A stretch of 17,917 nt of DNA from Deltaproteobacteria bacterium (GTDB lineage: Bacteria > Desulfobacterota > GWC2-55-46 > DRQE01): the NCBI GenBank assembly GCA_016219165.1, contig JACRCB010000100.1, forward strand, positions 1 to 17,917. Reading direction: 5' to 3'. Position 1 is the stretch's first letter, and every line of letters begins with the position of its first letter. Under the pieces are notes generated by a model. That model ran no database searches and was not told the DNA's origin. It was given only the letters and a program-made list of their open reading frames with translations. Positions 1-6,390 of this stretch are shown here, piece by piece. A program made the position numbers and the translations under genes.

Positions 1-1
1 G

Positions 2-490
2 ATCGGTTTTGCCATGCAAGAACTCGGTTACAAGATCTTAAACGACATCATTTGGTATAAACGCAACGCCCCGCCCAACCTCTCGTGCAGATACTTCACC
101 CATTCGACCGAGATAATCCTGTGGGCCGCCAAGAACGCAAAGAGCAAGCATTATTTCAATTATCACCTTATGAAAAAAATGAATCACGGCAAGCAGATGA
201 GAAATGTTTGGGAAATTTCAGCCCCGTCATCGGAGGAAAAGAAATTCTGCAAACATCCGACACAAAAACCGGTGGAGCTTTTAACCAGGATAATACTCGC
301 CTCTACCAAAGAAGGAGATTTGGTTCTTGATCCGTTCTGCGGGAGCTCAACAACCGGCGTCGCCGCGGTATCGCTGAGCAGAAAATATGTCGGTATAGAT
401 TCGGAAGAAGAATATCTGAAGCTTTCCAAAAAACGCATGGAAGAGGCGACAAACAAGTTGTCGTTGTTAAACATGGACAAGACTGCTTAA
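2..490 (+). CDS. DNA methyltransferase (N6-adenine/N4-cytosine, beta class), C-terminal part
   Basis: This is the C-terminal part of an S-adenosylmethionine-dependent DNA methyltransferase, the modification half of a restriction-modification pair. The frame is open back to the window edge, so the gene starts upstream; the ATG at 14 is internal. Counting from that ATG, residues 81-86 read HPTQKP and 106-112 read DPFCGSS, followed by TTG. This is the AdoMet-binding motif I, with Ser where many relatives have Gly in GSGTT. Motif I lying near the C-terminus means the catalytic D/N-PP-Y motif must lie upstream, outside the window, which is the beta-class order. The next gene, 22 bases downstream on the same strand, looks like the cognate endonuclease. 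The DNA is clearly more AT-rich than the housekeeping genes that follow, suggesting acquisition. The recognition site cannot be read from the sequence. Confidence 0.9.
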   Translation: MGFAMQELGYKILNDIIWYKRNAPPNLSCRYFTHSTEIILWAAKNAKSKHYFNYHLMKKMNHGKQMRNVWEISAPSSEEKKFCKHPTQKPVELLTRIILASTKEGDLVLDPFCGSSTTGVAAVSLSRKYVGIDSEEEYLKLSKKRMEEATNKLSLLNMDKTA

Positions 491-512
491 GGAATGCAGG
501 AAAACACTAATT

Positions 513-1283
513 ATGGCAAATAGCAGATCTTGGAAAAAGATTTTTGATGACCACGAAATTTTGGCGCATGACTTTACCAGATCTCCTTTCCTTTTATCGG
601 CGGAAAAGATTAAGAGGTCTTGCCAAAAATTTACAGAAACCGGAGAAAAAGAAGTCCGCATTTTATGCAAGCAGGACAGCAGAGAAGATAGACCGGAAGT
701 TTTCAAGGAGAACAACCTGTTCTTGCTGCCGGTAAAGAATGGCCTCTATAATATCATCAGGGGAGAGGGGTATGTTGATGTTCCTAAAATTAAAAACGAA
801 ATCGCTATTTATTCCTCGAAACTTGACTTCCACCTCGATTCAACAATGGTAGGAGACTCTGAAATGCAGCATTTGGATTATGCATATGCGACAAGCCTTA
901 TCAGAACTTTTATGGAAGATGACTCTCTTGTTTTGACCATCCGAGGAAGGAAATACACTCCTGAGTTTGGTTTTTTTGTCGGCAAGCAATTAATTAAAGT
1001 TTCCAGCGTGCAGACTGAGGTTGATGCCGGTTATGAAGGAAAAAAGCAGATCGTTTTGATCGAGGCAAAAAATTCTACTACAACAAATATAATTATAAGA
1101 CAACTTTACTATCCCTTTAGACAGTGGCAAGCCCATACAAAGAAAAAGGTGGCAACTCTATTTTTTGAGAAAGAGAAAGGCGCGAATGTTTATTCTATCT
1201 GGAGATTTGAATTTCCGGAAATCAAAAACTATAACAGCATTAAGTTGGTGAGGTCGGGCAAATTCAGAATCAAAGAGAAATAA
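513..1283 (+). CDS. probable type II restriction endonuclease, PD-(D/E)XK fold
   Basis: A 256-residue protein directly after the methyltransferase and very likely its partner endonuclease, cutting unmethylated DNA. The visible support is a PD-(D/E)XK-type active site: acidic D171 in EVDAG, then a hydrophobic strand ending in E184-A-K186 (VLIEAK), followed by a helix-like segment around residues 196-205 containing RQLYYPFRQW. The length fits a small type II enzyme. The N-terminal 140 residues show no motif I recognise. The start ATG at 513 has AGGA at 498-501 as a possible, slightly distant ribosome site. Base composition is markedly AT-rich compared with rluB, which converges on it 34 bases away. 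I infer the endonuclease role from the motif and from adjacency to the methyltransferase; specificity is unknown. A different PD-(D/E)XK nuclease is the main alternative. Confidence 0.75.
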   Translation: MANSRSWKKIFDDHEILAHDFTRSPFLLSAEKIKRSCQKFTETGEKEVRILCKQDSREDRPEVFKENNLFLLPVKNGLYNIIRGEGYVDVPKIKNEIAIYSSKLDFHLDSTMVGDSEMQHLDYAYATSLIRTFMEDDSLVLTIRGRKYTPEFGFFVGKQLIKVSSVQTEVDAGYEGKKQIVLIEAKNSTTTNIIIRQLYYPFRQWQAHTKKKVATLFFEKEKGANVYSIWRFEFPEIKNYNSIKLVRSGKFRIKEK

Positions 1284-1317
1284 TAAAAAACTGTTATACT
1301 ATTGTCCGCTAATCATC

Positions 1318-2034
1318 CTACTCCCCCTTGAGCCTCCCCACCTCTTTCTCCGTAAGGTACCTCCACTCCCCGGTCTTGAGCCTACCCAGAGAAATCCCGG
1401 CGAACTCAACCCTTTTAAGTTTTGAGACGGGGTGTCCTATCGCCATACACATCCTTTTAATGAGCCTGTTCCTGCCTTCCGTAACTATCAACTCTATCCA
1501 TGAGTTTTCTTCCGTCTTTCTTACAAACCTTGCTTTTGCCGGAAGCGTTTTGCCGTCGGAAAGATAAACCCCTTTTTCGAGCCTTTCGAGGTCCTTCTCG
1601 TCCGGCACGTCCCTTACCTTCACGAGATATTTTTTCGGGACGGAAAAGCGCGGGTGGATGAGTTTGTTTGAGAATTCCCCGTCGTTTGTCAAAAGGATCA
1701 CGCCTTCGGCGTCATAGTCCAACCTTCCGACCGGGAAAACCTTGCCTTTGACCTTCCTTAGAAGGTCTACCACAACGGGCCTTTTATCCGGGTCCGCAAC
1801 GGCCGAGATAAAACCTTTGGGTTTATTCAAGAGGATGTATACCTTCGGCCCTCTAAGAAGAACGGCCCTTCCGTCAACCTCGACCCTGTCCTTCTCCGGG
1901 TCGGCCTTGGTTCCGAGGAGGTCAACTACCTTCCTGTTGACCCGAACCCTCCCCTCCAGTATCATCTCCTCGGCCTTCCTTCTGGAGGCGAACCCGGCCT
2001 GGGCTATTATCTTCTGAAGCCTTAAGAGCGTCAT
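1318..2034 (-). CDS. rluB: 23S rRNA pseudouridine synthase, RsuA/RluB family
   Basis: Converts a specific uridine of ribosomal RNA (large subunit for RluB) to pseudouridine. It is 238 aa, the usual size. Residues 3 to about 48 form the S4 RNA-binding domain (RLQKIIAQAGFASRRKAEEMI is the typical opening, so the start cannot be much further in). The catalytic motif GRLDYDAEG at 103-111 supplies the essential Asp at 106, followed by the family segment LLTNDGEF. The ATG at 2032-2034 is preceded by GGAAGAGG. It lies inside the end of scpB, a 113-bp same-strand overlap. It is the last gene of the M50-trpS-scpA-scpB-rluB unit, and scpB-rluB adjacency is widespread in bacteria. RluB is preferred over RsuA because of the scpB neighbour, but RsuA, RluE and RluF share these motifs. 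Confidence 0.92.
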   Translation of the reverse strand: MTLLRLQKIIAQAGFASRRKAEEMILEGRVRVNRKVVDLLGTKADPEKDRVEVDGRAVLLRGPKVYILLNKPKGFISAVADPDKRPVVVDLLRKVKGKVFPVGRLDYDAEGVILLTNDGEFSNKLIHPRFSVPKKYLVKVRDVPDEKDLERLEKGVYLSDGKTLPAKARFVRKTEENSWIELIVTEGRNRLIKRMCMAIGHPVSKLKRVEFAGISLGRLKTGEWRYLTEKEVGRLKGE

Positions 2035-2575
2035 ATTCCTCTTCCATGCCTTCTTTAAGCGTTTCTATCTCCTTAAGCGTCGGGAGGGAAGCGAGGTCCT
2101 TCAGATTGAATGTCTCGAGGAACTCCTTCGTCGTCCCGTAGACGATGGGCCGTCCCGGCTCGTCTTTTCTCCCCGCTATCCTTACGAGCCTTCTTTCGAG
2201 AAGGGTGGAGAGGACCCCTGCCGAATCAACCCCCCTTATGCCTTCGAGTTCGGCCCTGGTTACGGGCTGCTTGTATGCGATTACCGCAAGGGTTTCGAGC
2301 GAGGCCTTGCTCATCTTCTGCATCCCTATCTTAAAAAGCCGCTTGAGCCACGGGGACAACTCGGGGCGCGTCCTTAACTGATACCCCCCGGCCACCTCTT
2401 CTATATAAAACCCCCTCTTCCCTCCGTTGTAATCCTCTATGAGTTCCTTCAACACCTCCCTTATCTCTTCTCTTTTCTCCCCTTCTAAAACGCCGGCAAG
2501 CCTGTCGAACGTCAACGGCCCTTCGGACGTGAATATCAACGCCTCGATAAGAGGTTTAAGCCCTTCCTTATCCAT
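1922..2575 (-). CDS. scpB: segregation and condensation protein B
   Basis: ScpB is the winged-helix (kite) subunit that binds ScpA and, with SMC, forms the condensin that organises and segregates the chromosome. The 217-aa protein has the ScpB signature around residues 95-125 (LETLAVIAYKQPVTRAE, then IRGVDS) and the segment GRPIVYGTTKEFLETF near 143-158. The start is the ATG at 2573-2575, which forms TGATG with the scpA stop, and AGAGG lies 7-8 bases upstream. The TTG one codon earlier is unlikely. The conserved domain is complete by about residue 180. The remaining ~37 residues, rich in Gly, Glu and Ser, lie wholly inside the rluB coding region in another frame and look like a disordered tail. 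Coupled translation with scpA is expected because the products work in one complex. Confidence 0.94.
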   Translation of the reverse strand: MDKEGLKPLIEALIFTSEGPLTFDRLAGVLEGEKREEIREVLKELIEDYNGGKRGFYIEEVAGGYQLRTRPELSPWLKRLFKIGMQKMSKASLETLAVIAYKQPVTRAELEGIRGVDSAGVLSTLLERRLVRIAGRKDEPGRPIVYGTTKEFLETFNLKDLASLPTLKEIETLKEGMEEEYDALKASEDNSPGRVRLQKEGRGDDTGGEGSGQQEGS

Positions 2576-3348
2576 CAATGGACCTCTTCTCTAAAGTTTT
2601 CCGCCTCGTTCCTGCGTACCCTTATGGCGCCGTCCCCGGACTGGTTCACCTTTATCATGAGGAGTCTTGCGAGTTCCAGAACCGCGAGGAACGTAACTAT
2701 TATCTCACCCCTTTCGGCCCCGGGCGGGAAGAGGTCAAGGAACGCAATGCTCCTTTCCCTCGAAAGGACCTCCAGCAGATGGTTTATCTTATCCGCCACC
2801 CTGAACCTGTCCACGGTAAGGTCTATTGTATAGGGGTGGGGCATCCTCTTCATTATGTCCTTGAACGCCCCTATCAGGTCGAAAAGCGAGACCTCCCCGA
2901 AAACAGGGGCTTCCTCTTCATAGAGCCCGTCCGGGAAAGGGAAAGGCATCCCCCGCGTGAATACGTCTCTTCCGAGGACGAGCCTTCCCTCCAGTTCCTC
3001 GGCCGCAGACCGGAACCTTTTGTATTCGAGGAGTTTTCTCATAAGTTCCTCCCTCGGGTCGGTTCCTTCCTCCGCCTCCTCCCCTTCCTCGGGTATGGGC
3101 AGAAGCATCTTGCTCTTTATATGGATGAGGGTTGCGGCCATCACTATGAACTCGACGGCGATATCGAGGTTCATCTTCTTCATGACGTCGAGATACTCGA
3201 TATACTTCTCGGTTATGAGGGCTATGGGGATATCGTATATATCCACCTTGTCTTTCCTTATAAGATGCAAAAGGAGGTCGAGCGGGCCTTCGAATATATC
3301 GAGTTTTACATTCAACGCTTCTCTTTCGGGCATAAAGGTATCAATCAA
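2575..3348 (-). CDS. scpA: segregation and condensation protein A (kleisin)
   Basis: ScpA is the kleisin that bridges the two SMC heads and carries ScpB dimers. The 257-aa product begins with the family hallmark VKLDIFEGPLDLLLHLI (about residues 14-30). A second conserved block ends in MAATLIHIKSKMLLP, and a C-terminal winged-helix segment (VTFLAVLELARLLMI) binds the SMC head. An acidic linker (EEGEEAEEG) separates the two halves. Two starts are possible. The TTG at 3346-3348 has AAGGAAGG nine bases upstream and overlaps the trpS stop. The ATG at 3331-3333 gives a more typical N-terminus but has no nearby ribosome site. I chose the TTG for its Shine-Dalgarno; coaX in this window also uses TTG. 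The stop overlaps the scpB start (TGATG). Confidence 0.94.
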   Translation of the reverse strand: MIDTFMPEREALNVKLDIFEGPLDLLLHLIRKDKVDIYDIPIALITEKYIEYLDVMKKMNLDIAVEFIVMAATLIHIKSKMLLPIPEEGEEAEEGTDPREELMRKLLEYKRFRSAAEELEGRLVLGRDVFTRGMPFPFPDGLYEEEAPVFGEVSLFDLIGAFKDIMKRMPHPYTIDLTVDRFRVADKINHLLEVLSRERSIAFLDLFPPGAERGEIIVTFLAVLELARLLMIKVNQSGDGAIRVRRNEAENFREEVH

Positions 3349-4348
3349 GGCTTAAAGCCTTCCTTACGTCGAGCATGGTTTCCATTGCCGCTTCCCTCGC
3401 CTTTTCGCCGCCCTTCTTGAGGATGGAAGAAACCCTGTCCGGGTCTTTCAGGAATCCCTCTCTTTTTTCCCGCACCGGCGTCAACCTTTTCACCACCTCC
3501 GGTATCACGGATTTCTTGCACTCGATGCACCCTATGCCCGCGCTCTCGCAGCCCCTTCTGACCCACTCCTTCACCGGTTCGTTGGAATAAAGAGTATGAA
3601 AGGTGACATACACGGGACAGATGCCGGGGTTGCCGGGGTCGGTCCTTCTTTTCCTCGCGGGGTCGGTCATCATCGTGAGCATCTTTTTTTCTATCACTTC
3701 GGGGGGGTCGGAAAGATATATCGCGTTATCGTAACTCTTGCTCATCTTCCTCCCGTCAACGCCGAGGACCTTCGGGGATTGCGTAAGGATGGTCTGCGGC
3801 TCCGGGAACGTCTCGCCGTAAAGGTAATTAAACCTCCGTGTTATCTCGCGGGCGAGTTCGAGGTGGGGGGCCTGGTCTATTCCGACAGGCACCTTCCCTG
3901 CCCTGTAGATTATTATATCAGAGGTTTGAAGCACCGGGTAACCGAGGAACCCGTAGGTATGGAGTTCCCTGTCCCTTACCTCTTCGAGTTGTTCCTTGTA
4001 AGTGGGGTTCCTTTCGAGCCACGCCAGGGGCGTGAGCATGGAGAGGAGCACATGGAGTTCCGCATGCTCCTTAATCTCTGACTGCCTGAAGATAACCGAC
4101 CTTGAGGGGTCAATCCCCACCGAGAGCCAGTCCGCGGCCATATCGAGGATATTTTTTTTAAGCCCCCCGGGGTTTTCGTATTCGGTCGTGAGGGCGTGCC
4201 AATCGGCCACGAAGAAGTAACACTCGCAGGTCTCCTGAAGTTTAAGCCAGTTTTCCAGAACGCCGTGGAAGTGCCCCAGATGGAGTTTCCCCGACGGCCT
4301 CATTCCGCTCAATACCCGCATGGGGCGATACGAGCCGGTCTTGGCCAT
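3341..4348 (-). CDS. trpS: tryptophanyl-tRNA synthetase, probable [4Fe-4S] type
   Basis: Charges tRNA-Trp with tryptophan. It is 335 aa, a normal bacterial length, with class I signatures HLGH at 23-26 (after GMRPSGKL) and KMSKS at 201-205. GYPVLQTSDIIIY (136-148) and GKVPVGIDQAPHLELAREI (151-169) are typical TrpRS active-site segments. The C-terminal tRNA-binding half contains Cys244, Cys267, Cys274 and Cys277, exactly C-x22-C-x6-C-x2-C. This is the spacing I recall for the iron-sulfur cluster of Thermotoga maritima TrpRS, near the anticodon-binding region; cluster binding here is inferred from that match. The start ATG directly follows the M50 stop (TAGATG), so translation is probably coupled. 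The stop overlaps the scpA TTG start by 8 bases. Confidence 0.96.
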   Translation of the reverse strand: MAKTGSYRPMRVLSGMRPSGKLHLGHFHGVLENWLKLQETCECYFFVADWHALTTEYENPGGLKKNILDMAADWLSVGIDPSRSVIFRQSEIKEHAELHVLLSMLTPLAWLERNPTYKEQLEEVRDRELHTYGFLGYPVLQTSDIIIYRAGKVPVGIDQAPHLELAREITRRFNYLYGETFPEPQTILTQSPKVLGVDGRKMSKSYDNAIYLSDPPEVIEKKMLTMMTDPARKRRTDPGNPGICPVYVTFHTLYSNEPVKEWVRRGCESAGIGCIECKKSVIPEVVKRLTPVREKREGFLKDPDRVSSILKKGGEKAREAAMETMLDVRKALSLD

Positions 4349-4990
4349 CTACACCGCCCCCGAAACGAGGAGTTTCACCGTATAAAAGACGAGCGGGGAT
4401 ACGACCGTATTGACGACGCCGGTGGTTATGAGCGCTACGAGTATCAAAAACCCGTAAGGCTCGAGCCTCGAATAGCCGAGCGCCTTGCCGGCCGGAAGGA
4501 AATGCGACAGCACCCTCGACCCGTCGAGCGGCGGTACCGGCAGGAGATTGAATACCGCGAGCGCGACGTTGACGATTATGCTTATCTTTACCATCGCGAA
4601 TAAGGGCCCCACGAAAAAGGAAGAGGCAACCCCGGGGGCATAACTCGCATTGAGCATGAATTTATAGATAACCGCGGAGGCGAGGGCCAAAAAAAGATTC
4701 GCCGCCGGTCCGGCCAGCGCAACCATCATCATGTCACGGGAGGGGTTTCTGAAGTTACGGGGGTTTATCGGCACGGGCTTCGCCCATCCGAACATCCCTG
4801 TTACAAAAAGGGCGATGGTGCCCACAAAATCCAGGTGCCTCAATGGATTAAGCGTCACCCTTCCGAGCATACCCGGGGTAGGGTCCCCGAGCCGGGTTGC
4901 GACCCAACCGTGGGCGCACTCATGGAAGGTGAGGGCAAAGAGGATGGCCGGTATCTTAAGAAGCATTACTCTTATATAATCCCCTGACAT
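4349..4990 (-). CDS. site-2 protease-like membrane metalloprotease, peptidase family M50
   Basis: A 213-aa multi-pass membrane zinc protease of the M50/S2P type, expected to cleave proteins within the membrane. The metal site is HECAH at 23-27 (HExxH, in the first hydrophobic segment). The third ligand is in NLLPVPPLDGSR near residues 147-158, the counterpart of the NPxDG motif. Between them come several hydrophobic spans, including MMMVALAGPAANLFLALASA. There is no PDZ or CBS domain, which matches the short standalone subgroup (YwhC-like). It heads the operon with trpS, scpA, scpB and rluB, an order I associate with Desulfobacterota genomes. There is no clear Shine-Dalgarno before the ATG. 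A promoter-like pair (TTGACT, 16 bp, GATAAA) ends only 12 bases from it, so the message may be almost leaderless. The substrate is unknown. Confidence 0.9.
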   Translation of the reverse strand: MSGDYIRVMLLKIPAILFALTFHECAHGWVATRLGDPTPGMLGRVTLNPLRHLDFVGTIALFVTGMFGWAKPVPINPRNFRNPSRDMMMVALAGPAANLFLALASAVIYKFMLNASYAPGVASSFFVGPLFAMVKISIIVNVALAVFNLLPVPPLDGSRVLSHFLPAGKALGYSRLEPYGFLILVALITTGVVNTVVSPLVFYTVKLLVSGAV

Positions 4991-5002
4991 ATCAAAGGAA
5001 AG

Positions 5003-5030
5003 TTTATCAGATAACTTTTCCCCCAGTCAA
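5003..5030 (-). promoter_or_regulatory. predicted sigma70-type promoter of the M50-trpS-scpAB-rluB operon
   Basis: On the - strand, TTGACT (5025-5030) and GATAAA (5003-5008) are 16 bp apart. Transcription would start near 4996, about six bases before the protease ATG, in keeping with the lack of a ribosome site there. The -10 overlaps a small inverted repeat, TTATC-A-GATAA (5004-5014), a possible operator. Predicted from sequence only. Confidence 0.45.
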
Positions 5031-5061
5031 TCGAAATATTACCCCGGCCTCGCAGCCCGGC

Positions 5062-5131
5062 ACAACCCTGAAACAATGCTGAAACAAGTTCAGCACAGGG
5101 TTCAGGGCAGGCTCTTCGGACGGGTGCCCCG
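5062..5131. repeat. dispersed palindromic repeat, copy 1 (expanded form)
   Basis: Contains the core CTGAAACAAGTTCAG (5079-5093), followed by the shared flank GTTCAGGGCAGGCTCTTCGG also found at 13438 and 15690. In this copy the palindrome is elaborated. An outer stem AACCCTG/CAGGGTT encloses an inner stem TGCTGAA/TTCAGCA, with a six-base bulge (AAACAA) on one side, so the element could extrude as a nested hairpin. The repeat sits in the divergent intergenic region between the M50 protease and the response regulator, upstream of the latter's promoter. Confidence 0.85.
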
Positions 5132-5154
5132 ACCGGGAAATCCCTAAAAATACC

Positions 5155-5182
5155 TTGACTTATCCGGCGATTAAATGATAAC
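5155..5182 (+). promoter_or_regulatory. predicted sigma70-type promoter of the response regulator gene
   Basis: TTGACT (5155-5160), a 16-bp spacer and GATAAC (5177-5182). The start point would lie near 5189, leaving a leader of about 30 bases with AAGGA at 5201-5205 before the ATG at 5220. The same two boxes with the same spacing occur on the opposite strand at 5003-5030, which strengthens both predictions. Confidence 0.5.
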
Positions 5183-5219
5183 TTTATAAAAATATTTAGT
5201 AAGGACAAACTCCCTGAAT

Positions 5220-6281
5220 ATGCCCAAGAAAATACTCCTCGCGGACGACTCCGTTACCATCCAGAAGGTCGTAACCCTCACGCTCTCATCCGAGGACTAT
5301 GAACTCATAATAGCCGGCGACGGCAACAGCGCAATCGAGAAGATAAGGAAAGTGAAACCCGACCTCATAATGGCGGATATAGCCATGCCCGGCAAAAACG
5401 GCTATGAGGTCTGCGAAATAGTAAAAAACGACCCCCAGCTTAAAAACGTCCCGGTGCTTCTTCTTTCGGGCACTTTTGAAACCCTCGACGCGGACGAAGC
5501 CGAAAAGGCCGGCGCGGACGACCACATTGTAAAACCCTTTGAATCGGAGGAACTCATAAACAAGGTGCGGGACCTTCTTTCCCGCTCTACCCGGCCCAGG
5601 GAACCCGCCCCGCAAGAGGAAACACCCTCGCCCGCGCCCCTTTATGAAGAAAGCCCCCCCCTCGGCGAAGAGGTCTGGCTCGATAGCGATTTCATAGGGA
5701 GTGGAAAGGGCGAAGAGGCGCTTAAACCCGCGCATCCGGAGGAGACGGGGCCGGGTCTTGAAGAGGAATTCCTGGACATCGGACTCGGCGAAGAAGAACT
5801 TAAGGAGACCGAAGGATTACCGGAAGGGACGAAAGAGGAAGAAGAATGCGAAGAATACATCGAAGAGCCTCCGATACTGGAGCTGCTCGAAGAGGAGGAG
5901 ACGACCGGACTCCGCTTCCCCGGGGAGTTAACGCTCAAAACGGCCGAAGAACCGGTTCTGGAAGAGACCGCGCCAAAGGGGGTTGAGGCGTCATTTGAGG
6001 CATCGGGGGAGACCCTTAGGATGGAGGAACCCATTCGCGCCGTCGAAGAGCCCGCAGAGAGGGTCCGTGAGATTACGGCCGCCCCCGGCAAAGAAAAGGC
6101 CGGAACAAAGATAAAGGGGCTGGAGACGTTCCCCATGGAAAAACTCGAGGAGATTATAGAAAGGGTCGTGCGCGAGGTCGTCACCGAGATTGCGTGGGAG
6201 GTGGTGCCGGAGGTCGCGGAGGATATAATCAAAAAAGAACTGATAGAGCGGCTCAGGCAGGCGATGGCGAGGCCTAAATAG
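5220..6281 (+). CDS. response regulator: receiver domain plus long acidic linker and C-terminal helical motif
   Basis: A 353-aa two-component receiver protein. Residues 4 to about 120 form a complete CheY-like domain: acidic D9-D10, phospho-acceptor D53 (ADIAMPGKNGYE), switch Ser83 (LLLSG) and Lys105 in VKPFESEEL, so phosphorylation should work. Residues ~125-300 are low-complexity, rich in Glu and Pro, and presumably disordered. The last ~50 residues (301-353) form a predicted amphipathic helical module with the core IAWEVVPEVAEDIIKKEL, resembling a conserved tail I recall from receiver proteins of the deltaproteobacterial lineage. There is no DNA-binding, HD, GGDEF or kinase output domain, and no histidine kinase gene is adjacent. 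It is transcribed alone, divergently from the M50 operon, with a promoter upstream and a terminator-like hairpin behind. The output, probably protein-protein interaction through the tail, is inference. Confidence 0.9.
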   Translation: MPKKILLADDSVTIQKVVTLTLSSEDYELIIAGDGNSAIEKIRKVKPDLIMADIAMPGKNGYEVCEIVKNDPQLKNVPVLLLSGTFETLDADEAEKAGADDHIVKPFESEELINKVRDLLSRSTRPREPAPQEETPSPAPLYEESPPLGEEVWLDSDFIGSGKGEEALKPAHPEETGPGLEEEFLDIGLGEEELKETEGLPEGTKEEEECEEYIEEPPILELLEEEETTGLRFPGELTLKTAEEPVLEETAPKGVEASFEASGETLRMEEPIRAVEEPAERVREITAAPGKEKAGTKIKGLETFPMEKLEEIIERVVREVVTEIAWEVVPEVAEDIIKKELIERLRQAMARPK

Positions 6282-6305
6282 ATTTTATAAAATACAAAAT
6301 CCTTC

Positions 6306-6360
6306 AGGGGGAGTTATAATCAGAGGCAGCGCCTGATTAGATTCCCCCTTTGAATTTTTT
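6306..6360 (+). terminator. hairpin with T-tract after the response regulator gene
   Basis: The outer stem AGGGGGA (6306-6312)/TCCCCCT (6343-6349) and inner stem TAATCAG (6317-6323)/CTGATTA (6333-6339) are followed by TTTGAATTTTTT. This fits an intrinsic terminator, although the six-T run starts five bases after the stem. The inner inverted repeat also holds a perfect TATAAT (6315-6320) without a convincing -35, so a regulatory role for valS cannot be excluded. Confidence 0.6.
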
Positions 6361-6390
6361 GCACCCGCTGTAAAAGGAGACCGCTTAAGG

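Noticed and set aside
2578..3420. 280-codon open frame on the + strand
   Set aside because: It is antisense to scpA, whose kleisin motifs are unmistakable; it arises from high GC and codon bias and has no family features.
4972..5208. 78-codon - strand frame in the divergent gap
   Set aside because: Its middle is the translated palindromic repeat, and it covers the predicted promoters; no ribosome site.
5642..6232. Ser-rich 196-codon frame on the - strand
   Set aside because: It is the complement of the Glu-rich linker of the response regulator (GAA/GAG read backwards gives Ser/Phe/Leu codons).
6282..6390. T-box or other riboswitch upstream of valS
   Set aside because: The 109 bases hold only one terminator-like hairpin; no T-box sequence or specifier stem is visible, and the region is too short.
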